In this document: positions 6,281-13,230 of the stretch, piece after piece
Numbering within the stretch: the first letter of the stretch is position 1
Layout of the letters: every line of letters begins with the position of its first letter
Assembly: GCA_051744605.1 (NCBI GenBank)
Contig: JBNJDE010000050.1
Location: 1-15,207 of the forward strand
Length of the DNA stretch: 15,207 nt
Reading direction: 5' to 3'
From: Halanaeroarchaeum sp051744605
Lineage (GTDB): Archaea; Halobacteriota; Halobacteria; Halobacteriales; Halobacteriaceae
Program-made: the position numbers and the translations under genes
The notes under the pieces: model-generated
What the model was told of the DNA's origin: nothing
Seen by the model: only the letters and a program-made list of their open reading frames with translations
Databases searched by the model: none

Positions 6281-7345
6281 TTAGAACGTCCAGTACGCCG
6301 ACTGGACGCGTTGTACCCGCTCGACGACGTCGCTGATATCCGGTTCGTAGGACGGCGGTTCGTAGCTCGCGGGTTCGCGAATCCCGGCGGTGTCGTCCCC
6401 GAGCATCGTCGCGATCACTGCCAGATTGGTGTACGGCAATCCACCTTCGATGCCGTACCCGCCCGCCAGTGATGCCACGATGTCGCCGTCAGCGAGGTCG
6501 TTGGCCGCGTCCATCGCGTGTTCGACCAGGTCGACGTACCCCTGAGCGGTGACGCCCAGGTCGGTGATGGGGTCGGTGAAGTGGTTGTCCTGGCCCGCCT
6601 CGATGAAGACGAAGTCCGGGTCGTACTGCTCGGCGACCGGTTCGAATATCTCCTCGACGACGGTGCGATAGCCGTCGTCGCTCGTCTTGGGTGGCACGGG
6701 CACGTTGACGTTGTATCCCTCTCCGGCGAGTTCCCCGACGTCGCGGCTGTCCCCCGTCCCGGGAAACAGCGTTCGGCCATCCTGGTGGGTCGACATCACG
6801 AGGACGCTCGGGTCGTCGTAGAAGATGGACTCCGTCCCGTCGCCGTGATGGGCGTCCCAGTCCCAGAGCAGGACACGCTCCACGTCGTATTCGGCCTGGA
6901 GATGGCGGATCCCGACGGCGGTGTTGTTGAGATAGCAGAAGCCGTGGCCGTCCCCGGCAAACGCGTGGTGGCCCCCCGGGCGGGCCATCACGAACGCCGA
7001 CTCGGTCTCGCCGGTAGCGACCGCGTCCATCGCCCGGACGACGCCACCGGCGGCGAGTTTGGCGGTGTTCCACGTGTGCGCGGAGATGTGGGTATCGACG
7101 CTCAACATCCCCGACCCGCTGGCCGACATCGAACGGAGCCGTTCGAGGTAGTCGTCGGTGTGCACCCGGGTGAGCTGCTCGTCCGACGCCATCTCGGGTG
7201 CCAGCCGCGCGACCGACGGGTCGTCGAGTAGCCCCTCTTCCCGCAACTGGTCCATCGTGTACTGGAGACGCTCCTTTCGCTCGGGATGGGTCGGCGTGTG
7301 CTCGTGCAGCAGGTACTCCTCGTCGTAGACCAGTCCCAGCGTCAC
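6281..7345 (-). CDS. Histone-deacetylase-fold zinc amidohydrolase (AcuC/HDAC/acetylpolyamine amidohydrolase superfamily)
   Basis: Predicted to hydrolyse an acetyl or acyl amide bond with a bound zinc, in the cytoplasm. The 354 residues cover the whole arginase-like fold. HPERKERL (20-27) is followed by ARPGGHHAFAGDGHGFCYLNN (121-141) with the catalytic His126-His127 dyad, DWDAHHGDGT (162-171) giving ligands Asp164 and His166, EAGQDNH (249-255) giving ligand Asp253, and AGGYG (294-298) with transition-state Tyr297. So all catalytic residues are present, though RPGGHHA and EAGQDNH differ from the common RPPGHHA and SAGFDAH. The start is a GTG at 7343-7345 whose GTGA overlaps the stop of the HyuA-like gene, implying coupling. 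The substrate (protein lysine, polyamine or a small amide) cannot be read from sequence. Haloarchaea are known to have an HDAC-type enzyme, but I cannot say whether this is its orthologue. Confidence 0.85.
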   Translation of the reverse strand: MTLGLVYDEEYLLHEHTPTHPERKERLQYTMDQLREEGLLDDPSVARLAPEMASDEQLTRVHTDDYLERLRSMSASGSGMLSVDTHISAHTWNTAKLAAGGVVRAMDAVATGETESAFVMARPGGHHAFAGDGHGFCYLNNTAVGIRHLQAEYDVERVLLWDWDAHHGDGTESIFYDDPSVLVMSTHQDGRTLFPGTGDSRDVGELAGEGYNVNVPVPPKTSDDGYRTVVEEIFEPVAEQYDPDFVFIEAGQDNHFTDPITDLGVTAQGYVDLVEHAMDAANDLADGDIVASLAGGYGIEGGLPYTNLAVIATMLGDDTAGIREPASYEPPSYEPDISDVVERVQRVQSAYWTF

Positions 7346-8913
7346 GACGACCCCTCCGCGAAGGAGAACTCGATGCCTGGGGTCACCTGTGCCTCGGCGT
7401 CGAATATCTGTCCCACGACCGCCGAATCGTCCACGACGGTGAACCGAGAGAACGACCGCACGTCGACCGCTGCGGTCGGGTCACCCCCGGCCGCTTCTGC
7501 GGCCGTCCGTGCTCGCTCGATGGCGATGTCCTTCGCCTGTGTGTCGGTAAATCGCCGGCCGACCTCGATGGACTCCACCGCTTCGGGGCCGATGGCGGTG
7601 ACCGTCATGACGCCCCGGGCACTGTCGGCGTGCACGGCCGTCTCGACGCTCACCCGCGCCACCCCACAGCCGACCGCACCGGCCACCTCGGCGTGCTCTG
7701 GGACCACCGCCTCGAAGTGGGTGTCGTCCGCGAGCGGGTCCGCGAGATACGGGGCGAGGACGCCACCGACGACGAGCGATGCCGTCTGCTCGGTGGCTAC
7801 CGACATGACGGTGGCCCGAACCCGTTGCCGGAACCGCTTTACAACGGTCGTCGCGAGTTCCGACGCCGACCCGTCACCGACTGCGGCGATCGCGTCCCGG
7901 GCGGCAGAACGGTCGCCGGCGGTGAATCGGCCGAGCACGTGGAGCGCATCCGTGAGCGTCGGTACGTCGCCGCCGAAGGCCACCGCGTCGCCCACCCGTT
8001 CGTCGGCGAGTGCGGGGCCGTCCGCTGCCGGAACCACGCGGGTGTCGCCACCGACCGGAAGACTCTCGGAGACGACACCGTCGTAGCCAGGTTCGATCGT
8101 TCCCTCCGGAATGCCGCCCTCGACCGCTGGATAGCCGTCGACGACGCGAGTTACGTCGGTGGTCGTCCCGCCGATATCCACCGTCACGGCGTCGGAGGCG
8201 CCCGAGAGTGCACACAACCCGAGCGAACTCGCCGCCGAGCCACCCCGGAGCGTGTGCGCGGGGGTCTCGGCCATCGAATCGGCGGCGAGCATCGCCCCGT
8301 CTCCTTTGAGATAGTAGACGGGTGCGTCGATAGCCGCGGCCTCGACGGCGGCCTCGATGTCCCGCCGGAATTCGGCGAAGACGGGTTTCGCCTTCGCGTT
8401 CGCGACGGTCGTCGCGGCCCGTTCGGGGAAGGTGAGACCGGCCCCCGATTCGCTACCGAGTGCCACGTGGTCCGCATCGATAGAATCGCGGAGCGTTCGT
8501 TCGAGGTCCGGGTTCCGGGCGGAGAACTTCGCAGTGACAGCCACGACCGGATGCGCGACGCTGTCCTCGAACGAGACTGGCTCCGTGACGCGACCACGGG
8601 GGTCGATACCCCCGGCCGCGACGGCGTTCTCTTCGCCGTAGAACGCCCGCTCCGGACGCAGCCCCGGCCCCGGAACGAGGACGTTCGAGCAGTCGGGGAG
8701 TCGATCCTGGACGGCGGCGTTGACGACGAGCGTCGTGGCGACGACCACGCGATCGATCTGGGTAGTCCCACGACCGGCGAGCAGCTCCTCGAGGACCGCT
8801 TCGATGCTCTCTCTGCGGTCGGTATTCGGTACCTTGGCCGCGTTCGCGATGCCGTGCTCGTCGACGAGCACTGCGTCGACGTTGGTTCCCCCGGTGTCGA
8901 TTCCGATGATCAC
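7342..8913 (-). CDS. Hydantoinase/oxoprolinase (HyuA)-like ATPase
   Basis: A 523-residue member of the HyuA/oxoprolinase family, which has an actin/Hsp70-like ATPase fold and drives ATP-dependent opening of cyclic amides such as 5-oxoproline or hydantoins. Visible are the N-terminal phosphate loop GIDTGGTNVD (4-13), the second phosphate loop DIGGTTTDV (246-254), PTLTDALHVLGRF (318-330, the family PTxTDAxxVLG motif) and glycine-rich VVGGVL (381-386) and AGAVGCG (411-417) near the adenosine site. It is shorter than typical HyuA (about 650-700 residues), and no HyuB-type partner gene lies beside it. The start is GTG at 8911-8913, giving MIIGIDTGG directly; a weak TATA-like patch lies 27-31 bases upstream. 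Its stop overlaps the deacetylase-like start (GTGA), so the two act in one operon. Another possibility is a small kinase-like ASKHA enzyme of unknown substrate. Confidence 0.83.
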   Translation of the reverse strand: MIIGIDTGGTNVDAVLVDEHGIANAAKVPNTDRRESIEAVLEELLAGRGTTQIDRVVVATTLVVNAAVQDRLPDCSNVLVPGPGLRPERAFYGEENAVAAGGIDPRGRVTEPVSFEDSVAHPVVAVTAKFSARNPDLERTLRDSIDADHVALGSESGAGLTFPERAATTVANAKAKPVFAEFRRDIEAAVEAAAIDAPVYYLKGDGAMLAADSMAETPAHTLRGGSAASSLGLCALSGASDAVTVDIGGTTTDVTRVVDGYPAVEGGIPEGTIEPGYDGVVSESLPVGGDTRVVPAADGPALADERVGDAVAFGGDVPTLTDALHVLGRFTAGDRSAARDAIAAVGDGSASELATTVVKRFRQRVRATVMSVATEQTASLVVGGVLAPYLADPLADDTHFEAVVPEHAEVAGAVGCGVARVSVETAVHADSARGVMTVTAIGPEAVESIEVGRRFTDTQAKDIAIERARTAAEAAGGDPTAAVDVRSFSRFTVVDDSAVVGQIFDAEAQVTPGIEFSFAEGSS

Positions 8914-9030
8914 GCTGTATCGGCTTACGGGTCCACCGGTTTAGTGATTGCGCGTAGCCACCACGTGACGCCACGACGTCGGTCGACGCCGGTGAGGGTT
9001 CAAATACGGTGACACGCCCATCTCGCAGCG
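8914..9030. promoter_or_regulatory. Divergent promoter region between the HyuA-like and TctA-like genes
   Basis: This 117-bp gap faces both genes. Toward HyuA a weak minus-strand CTAAA lies at 8940-8944 (27-31 bases from the GTG). Toward the TctA-like gene CAAATA lies at 9001-9006 (25-30 bases from the ATG). Between them are the palindromes CACGTG (8962-8967) and GACGTC (8975-8980), which could be shared operator parts but are short enough to be chance. Confidence 0.45.
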
Positions 9031-10281
9031 ATGGAGGTCATCGGCGTCAGGATCGTCGCCGCCCCCGCGTCGGCAGCACTCGCGCTCGCGTTCGTCGGCG
9101 GCGGCATCGCCCTGGGGACGGTGAGCGGGTTGACGCCGGGGCTTCACGTCAACACCGTCGCCGTCATCATGGCGTCACTGGCTCCCACCGTTCCCGCGCC
9201 ACCACATCTCCTCGGTGCGAGCATGCTCTCGGCGGGCGTCACTCACTCGTTCCTCGACGTCGTCCCGACACTGGCGATCGGCGTCCCGGATGCAGCCATG
9301 GCGGTCAGCGCGCTTCCCGGACACCGACTCGTGATGGGTGGTCGTGGCCGGGAGGCACTCCGCATCTCGGCCGTGGGAAGTGCCAGTGCCATCGCGACAG
9401 CGGCGGTGCTCGGGATACCGGTGACCTACGTGATGCGGTCGGTCGTCACGACCCTGGATAGCTGGATTCCCGCCGTCATCGGCGCCATCGGACTGTTCCT
9501 CGTCGTCACCGAACACGGCTATCGGGCGACGGTCGGTGGGGCCCTCTCGCTCGGCGCGAGCGGACTGCTCGGACTCGCGTTCCTCGACGTGACGACCGGT
9601 GGTCTCGTCCCCGGTGGGGACACGCTGTTACCGCTGCTGTCGGGCCTGTTCGGTATCCCGATCCTCGTCCACGCGTACGGTGGTGCCGGTGTGCCGCCAC
9701 AGGGTGGACCGGCGGTGGCCGCCTCATCGGAAGAGACGCTCGGCTGGGGCGTTATCGGTGCCCTCTCGGGGTCGCTGGTCGCCTATCTCCCGGGCGTCTC
9801 CGCCGCGGTCGCAGCGGCCATGGCCTTCTCCGTCTTGCCGACGACATCCGGTGACCGGGCGTTCGTCGCGACGGTGAGCGGCGTGAACACCTCGAATACG
9901 ATATTCGCGCTGTTCGCACTGATCGCGCTTGGAACGCCGAGAACCGGCGTGCTGGTCGCGGTCGAACGCGCCGAACTCCCGGTGAACCTGCCACTGATCC
10001 TCGCGTCCATCGTCATCGCGGCCGCGGTCTCGTTCGTCCTGGTCCCCGTCCTGGGAGACCGGTATCTCGCCCTGGTCGGATCGGTCGACCCGCGGCGGCT
10101 ATCGGTCGCCGTTGCACTCCTGCTCGCCGTCCTCGTCGGGCTGTTCACCGGTATGTCGGGCATCGGGATTCTCGGCATCGCGAGCGTCGTCGGCCTGCTC
10201 CCCGTGCACTTCGGGGCCAGACGAGTTCACCTGATGGGGGTGTTGCTCGTTCCGATCGCGCTGCGGGGAATCGTCGGATGA
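9031..10281 (+). CDS. TctA-like (DUF112/COG1784-type) multi-span membrane protein
   Basis: A very hydrophobic 416-residue protein with about ten predicted spans (for example near 13-33, 113-134, 146-160, 168-186, 198-215, 240-268, 288-302, 319-342, 356-374 and 377-395). It resembles the archaeal branch of the TctA permease family: SGLTPGLHVNT (32-42) near the start of the first half and AYLPGVSAAVAAA (251-263) in the second half are the paired PG motifs of that fold, suggesting an internal duplication. THSFLDVVP (71-79) and NTSNTIFALF (286-295) look like matching half-site partners. Classical TctA works with TctB and a periplasmic binding protein TctC; neither is next to it here, so it may be a stand-alone carrier or have another role. 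A TATA-like CAAATA 25-30 bases upstream supports the ATG. It diverges from the HyuA-like operon. Confidence 0.75.
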   Translation: MEVIGVRIVAAPASAALALAFVGGGIALGTVSGLTPGLHVNTVAVIMASLAPTVPAPPHLLGASMLSAGVTHSFLDVVPTLAIGVPDAAMAVSALPGHRLVMGGRGREALRISAVGSASAIATAAVLGIPVTYVMRSVVTTLDSWIPAVIGAIGLFLVVTEHGYRATVGGALSLGASGLLGLAFLDVTTGGLVPGGDTLLPLLSGLFGIPILVHAYGGAGVPPQGGPAVAASSEETLGWGVIGALSGSLVAYLPGVSAAVAAAMAFSVLPTTSGDRAFVATVSGVNTSNTIFALFALIALGTPRTGVLVAVERAELPVNLPLILASIVIAAAVSFVLVPVLGDRYLALVGSVDPRRLSVAVALLLAVLVGLFTGMSGIGILGIASVVGLLPVHFGARRVHLMGVLLVPIALRGIVG

Positions 10282-10297
10282 GAACGGTTTCTCGGGG

Positions 10298-11785
10298 TCA
10301 GAACCGGGCTTTCGGACCGTCGTCGGTGTCCTGGACCTCGATCCCGAGGCCTTCGAGCTCGTCGCGGAGTTCGTCGGCACGCCCGTAGTTGCCACGCTCG
10401 CGTTCGGCCTCGCGAACGTCGAGCACCAGCTGGACGACCTCCTCGGCGAGACCGGCATCACCGGTCGGCGCGGCATCGCCGAAGACGAAGCCGAGGACGC
10501 CCCCACCCAGCTCCTCGAACGCCTCGATGGTCTCGTGGAGTGCGCGGTAGTCGTACCGATCGTGCTCGTCCACGTGGGTGTTGAGCGCACTGGCGAGTTC
10601 CAGCAGGGCCGTGACCGCACGCCGGGTGTTGAAGTCGTCGTTCATCGCCTCGCGGAACGACGCCCGAGCCTCGTCGATGGCCTCCCGGAAGGACTCGTCC
10701 GTCTCGGTCGCGTACGCGTCGGGACTGTCACAGGTCGCCACCGCTCGATCGTACGCTCGTTCCAGGGTCTCCCATCGCTCGACCGCCTCGGCGAGCGTCT
10801 CCTCGGAGTACGTCTGGCGGCGGTTGTACGCCGTCGAGACGAGGAACATCCGAATCGCGTTGACGCCGAACTCCTCGATGGCGTTCGAGACCGTGAAGAA
10901 GTTCTGGAGGCTCGTGCTCATCTTCTCCCCGCCGGTCTCGAGCAGTCTGACGTGCATCCAGTACTTCGCGAACTGCTCGCCGGTGGCGGCCTCGCTCTGG
11001 GCGATCTCGTTCTCGTGATGGGGGAACACGAGGTCCTGCCCGCCGACGTGGACGTCGATGGAGTCGTCGAGATGGGCCATACTCATCGCGGAACATTCGA
11101 TGTGCCACCCCGGTCGCCCCTCACCCCAGGGTGAGTCCCACGTCTGGCCCGCCGGTGCCATCTCGGGGTCCGGGAGACCTCCGTCGCGATGTTCCGCGAT
11201 GGCGTCCGGCGACACGCCGTCGGCCTTCCAGAGCGCGAAATCCTGTGGATGGCGTTTCTCGGAGAGTTCGTCTTCGGATCCCTGGGCCTCCATCGCCTCG
11301 ACCTGCTGGTTCGAGAGTTTCCCGTAGTCCTCGAAGGCCGTGACGTCGAAGTAGACCGACCCGTTCGCCTCGTAGGCGTAGCCACGTTCGAGCAACGTCT
11401 CGATGAGTGACTGGATCTCCGGGACGTGTTCGGAGACTCGGGGATAGACGTCCGCCCGGCGGAGGTTGAGACGCCGCATGTCCTCGATGACCGAAGTGAT
11501 GAAGTGGGTCGCAACCTCGGTCTCGGTCTCACCGAACTCGTCCTGGCCGATCCGGGCGACGATCTTCTCGTTCACGTCGGTGAAGTTCTCGACGTGTCGG
11601 ACGTCGTATCCCAGGTGGTCCAGCCAGCGGTGCATCACGTCGACGTGGACCCAGGCGCGAGCGTGACCGAGGTGCGCGTCGTCAGAGACCGTCAGCCCAC
11701 AGAAGTAGAGGAGGACCGAATCGGGATCCTGGGGCTCGAACGGTTCGCGCTCCCCCGTCAAGGTGTTCGTCACGGTGAGCGTCAT
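10298..11785 (-). CDS. cysS: Cysteinyl-tRNA synthetase
   Basis: Charges tRNA-Cys with cysteine. The 495-residue class I synthetase has the HIGH-type motif HLGHAR (38-43), the zinc ligands Cys29, Cys231, His256 and Glu260 (same spacing as E. coli Cys28/Cys209/His234/Glu238), WHIECSAMS (227-235), GGQDLVFPHHENE (248-260) and the KMSKS-type loop KMSTS (288-292). The C-terminal part (330-495) has the helical anticodon region and ends DGPKARF. I start at the ATG at 11783-11785. An in-frame GTG at 11798-11800 is possible, but the TATA box at 11810-11817 is 25-32 bases from the ATG, right for a leaderless transcript, and MTLTVTNTLTGE is a natural N-terminus. It is the last gene of the minus-strand run and converges on the TctA-like gene 16 bases away. 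Confidence 0.96.
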   Translation of the reverse strand: MTLTVTNTLTGEREPFEPQDPDSVLLYFCGLTVSDDAHLGHARAWVHVDVMHRWLDHLGYDVRHVENFTDVNEKIVARIGQDEFGETETEVATHFITSVIEDMRRLNLRRADVYPRVSEHVPEIQSLIETLLERGYAYEANGSVYFDVTAFEDYGKLSNQQVEAMEAQGSEDELSEKRHPQDFALWKADGVSPDAIAEHRDGGLPDPEMAPAGQTWDSPWGEGRPGWHIECSAMSMAHLDDSIDVHVGGQDLVFPHHENEIAQSEAATGEQFAKYWMHVRLLETGGEKMSTSLQNFFTVSNAIEEFGVNAIRMFLVSTAYNRRQTYSEETLAEAVERWETLERAYDRAVATCDSPDAYATETDESFREAIDEARASFREAMNDDFNTRRAVTALLELASALNTHVDEHDRYDYRALHETIEAFEELGGGVLGFVFGDAAPTGDAGLAEEVVQLVLDVREAERERGNYGRADELRDELEGLGIEVQDTDDGPKARF

Positions 11786-11809
11786 TGGGTAGCCGTACAC
11801 GAGCCACCG

Positions 11810-11817
11810 TTTTATAA
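11810..11817 (-). promoter_or_regulatory. TATA box of cysS
   Basis: The minus strand reads TTATAAAA 25-32 bases before the ATG at 11785. It is the strongest TATA box in the window and argues for the shorter cysS start. Confidence 0.7.
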
Positions 11818-11843
11818 TGCGTCGAAACGCACGGAATCCGTCG

Positions 11844-12320
11844 TTACCGGTAGCGCTCCGCAGCGTCCTCCACGATGGTGAGCGCGGTAGTCCCGTCCCG
11901 TCGCTCGACCACGACCACCAGCGAATCGCCCGTCAGACCGACGCCCTCGACTCCGACTGCCGCGTCCGCGAGTCTGGCCGCCACCGTCGCGAGAAGGCGG
12001 GCATCGACGTCACCGTGGGCCTGGATCGCCGTCAGGGAACCGGCGTCTTCCGCGAACGAGACCCCACCGACGGCGAGAATGGAGCCATCGCCGGTGCCGA
12101 TGCCACTCTGCATCGTCACACGGACGCCACCGTCCCTGGAGTCGATTTCGGGCAACTCCTCGGCGTACCGACGGAGGGCCGTGGCAATGGCCTCGTTCCC
12201 GCCATCGACGTCGAGGAACCGGGCCGCAGCAGAGAAGTTCACGACGCCCGCCCGCAGTCCGTCCCGGACGAAGGGATAGGCGTCGACCGCCTCCCGCGTC
12301 GCCGCTGCCAGCGATGACAT
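11844..12320 (-). CDS. Small haloarchaeal hypothetical protein, probably DUF7523 family
   Basis: Function unknown. The 158 residues divide into an N-terminal helical half (1-55) with VVNFSAAARFLD (26-37), which resembles a helix-turn-helix-like segment, followed by NEAIATALRRYAEEL (42-56). The C-terminal half (65-155) alternates strands and helices: VRVTMQSGIGTGDG, SLTAIQAHGDVDARLLATVA and DSLVVVVERRDGTTALTIVED. That pattern is compatible with an ACT-like or similar ferredoxin-like domain. There are no cysteines and no membrane span. The family name is from memory of haloarchaeal annotation and should be treated as likely, not certain. It sits between the DUF7524-like gene and cysS on the same strand, with 44- and 58-base gaps. 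A T-rich patch 26-30 bases upstream might act as a core promoter or as the terminator of the preceding gene. Confidence 0.7.
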   Translation of the reverse strand: MSSLAAATREAVDAYPFVRDGLRAGVVNFSAAARFLDVDGGNEAIATALRRYAEELPEIDSRDGGVRVTMQSGIGTGDGSILAVGGVSFAEDAGSLTAIQAHGDVDARLLATVAARLADAAVGVEGVGLTGDSLVVVVERRDGTTALTIVEDAAERYR

Positions 12321-12345
12321 ACGGGTGATTCGGGCCGGCGACGAG

Positions 12346-12350
12346 AAAAA
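12346..12350 (-). terminator. Oligo-T tract downstream of the DUF7524-like gene
   Basis: The minus strand carries TTTTT 15 bases past the TGA, in a GC-rich background. U-rich tracts of five or more are the main known sequence signal for archaeal intrinsic termination. It also lies 26-30 bases before the next start, so it could instead be a weak core-promoter element. Confidence 0.35.
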
Positions 12351-12364
12351 CGGTTCGAGACGAC

Positions 12365-12910
12365 TCAGGTGGCGAACAACAGGTAGAGCGAGACCGCGAC
12401 GGCCACGGTAACGGTGAGAAGGCCGAAGACGACGGCAGCCAGTTCGTCGAGGAGAACCGTGATGCCGATGGCGACGACGAGGCCCACGAGGACGAACGCG
12501 GCGGCGATGGCATACGTACTGGTCGTCGTCGATTCCGGTTCGGTGTCGGGCTGGATCTTGCCCAGTTCCTCGTCGACCTCGACGCCACCGCTACCAGCGG
12601 CGACGTGAACCTCGACACCCGACCGCTCCGCGCCGTACCCCGTCGACACTTCGAGCAACCCGTCGACGGCGTCGATCGATTCGACCTCGACCGGGACGGT
12701 CTCGGCGGCGTCCTGACCGACGTACCAGTTCGCGTCGCCGACGTCGGTGACGCGAGCGAGTGCGTCGTCGACGTGGACGTGGACGTGTGTCGGTTGGCCG
12801 TGATTGTCGAGGACGAGGTCGAACGGGCCATCGACGTCGAAGGAGTGGTCCTCCGGTTCCACGCTTCTCGGACCGTCTCTGTTCACGTGGACGCGGAGGG
12901 TCGGTCGCAT
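12365..12910 (-). CDS. Haloarchaeal two-span membrane-anchored protein, probably DUF7524 family
   Basis: Function unknown. The 181-residue protein has a beta-rich acidic N-terminal domain (about 1-105) with an alternating His-Val run THVHVHVDD (41-49) preceded by His37, a low-complexity acidic/Thr linker (110-131), then two hydrophobic spans at about 133-154 (YAIAAAFVLVGLVVAIGITVL) and 158-179. The N-domain resembles a small beta-sandwich, and the C-terminal hairpin should anchor it in the membrane. No export signal is visible at the N-terminus, so the domain may face the cytoplasm. I prefer the second ATG (12908-12910), which puts the T-rich patch at about -26 to -30; the first ATG (12917-12919) would add Met-Thr-Arg. 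It follows the Trm112-like gene by 33 bases. The family name is from memory and is an inference. Confidence 0.65.
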   Translation of the reverse strand: MRPTLRVHVNRDGPRSVEPEDHSFDVDGPFDLVLDNHGQPTHVHVHVDDALARVTDVGDANWYVGQDAAETVPVEVESIDAVDGLLEVSTGYGAERSGVEVHVAAGSGGVEVDEELGKIQPDTEPESTTTSTYAIAAAFVLVGLVVAIGITVLLDELAAVVFGLLTVTVAVAVSLYLLFAT

Positions 12911-12935
12911 GCGTGTCATTTCGCAGAGCCGTGAG

Positions 12936-12940
12936 AAAAA
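12936..12940 (-). terminator. Oligo-T tract downstream of the Trm112-like gene
   Basis: The minus strand carries TTTTT starting four bases after the TGA of the Trm112-like gene. It is also 26-30 bases before the chosen DUF7524-like ATG, so a termination or a core-promoter role are both possible. Confidence 0.35.
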
Positions 12941-12943
12941 GGT

Positions 12944-13138
12944 TCAGGCCGCGACGTCCTCACGCATGTCCGGGGGAAGGAGGTTCGGAATGCCGTCCTC
13001 GATCGGGTAGACCTCGCCACAGTCGGTGCAGGTGAGCGTTCCCGAGACGATGTCCCCGTCGGCCTCCTCCTCGACGGCCAACTCCAGTTCGTGTTTGTCG
13101 AGCGGGCAGCAGATGATATCCATCAGGTCTTCTTTCAC
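12944..13138 (-). CDS. Trm112-like small zinc protein
   Basis: A 64-residue protein of the Trm112/YbaR family. In eukaryotes and haloarchaea such proteins bind and activate RNA- or protein-methyltransferases. The start LMDIICCPLDKHELEL (5-20) contains Cys10-Cys11-Pro12. LTCTDCGEVYPIEDGIPNLL (35-54) has the Cys37/Cys40 pair and the family signature YPIEDGIPxLLP, giving a two-knuckle zinc site. The frame is open up to 13177, but MAPATRTHTGDLHV is unlike the family, whereas a GTG at 13136-13138 gives MKEDLMDIICCP, the usual haloarchaeal N-terminus; an ATG at 13121-13123 would also work but trims the family helix. It lies 92 bases downstream of purA and 33 upstream of the DUF7524-like gene. The partner methyltransferase cannot be told from this window. 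Confidence 0.82.
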   Translation of the reverse strand: MKEDLMDIICCPLDKHELELAVEEEADGDIVSGTLTCTDCGEVYPIEDGIPNLLPPDMREDVAA

Positions 13139-13175
13139 GTGTAGGTCACCTGTATGGGTTCTCGTGGCGGGTGCC

Positions 13176-13181
13176 AAAAAA
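13176..13181 (-). terminator. Oligo-T tract downstream of purA
   Basis: The minus strand carries TTTTTT about 50 bases past the purA stop and about 38 before the Trm112-like GTG. It is the longest T run in the minus-strand gene group and is a candidate archaeal terminator for purA. Confidence 0.45.
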
Positions 13182-13230
13182 GGTGCTGGGTCGTGGTCGG
13201 TCCGGAACCCCTGGCCAGGTCAGCGAGCGG

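Noticed and set aside
7198..9012. Very long plus-strand open frame (604 codons) opposite the HyuA-like gene
   Set aside because: It is antisense to two well-supported enzymes, is rich in Arg/Gly/Asp/His in a way typical of shadow frames in GC-rich DNA, and shows no recognisable domain.
11786..11800. Longer cysS start at an in-frame GTG
   Set aside because: The strong TATA box at 11810-11817 fits the ATG at 11785 and would be too close to the GTG.
12771..12790. Short GTGGAC tandem repeat
   Set aside because: It is the codon-level trace of the His-Val run in the DUF7524-like protein, not an independent DNA repeat.
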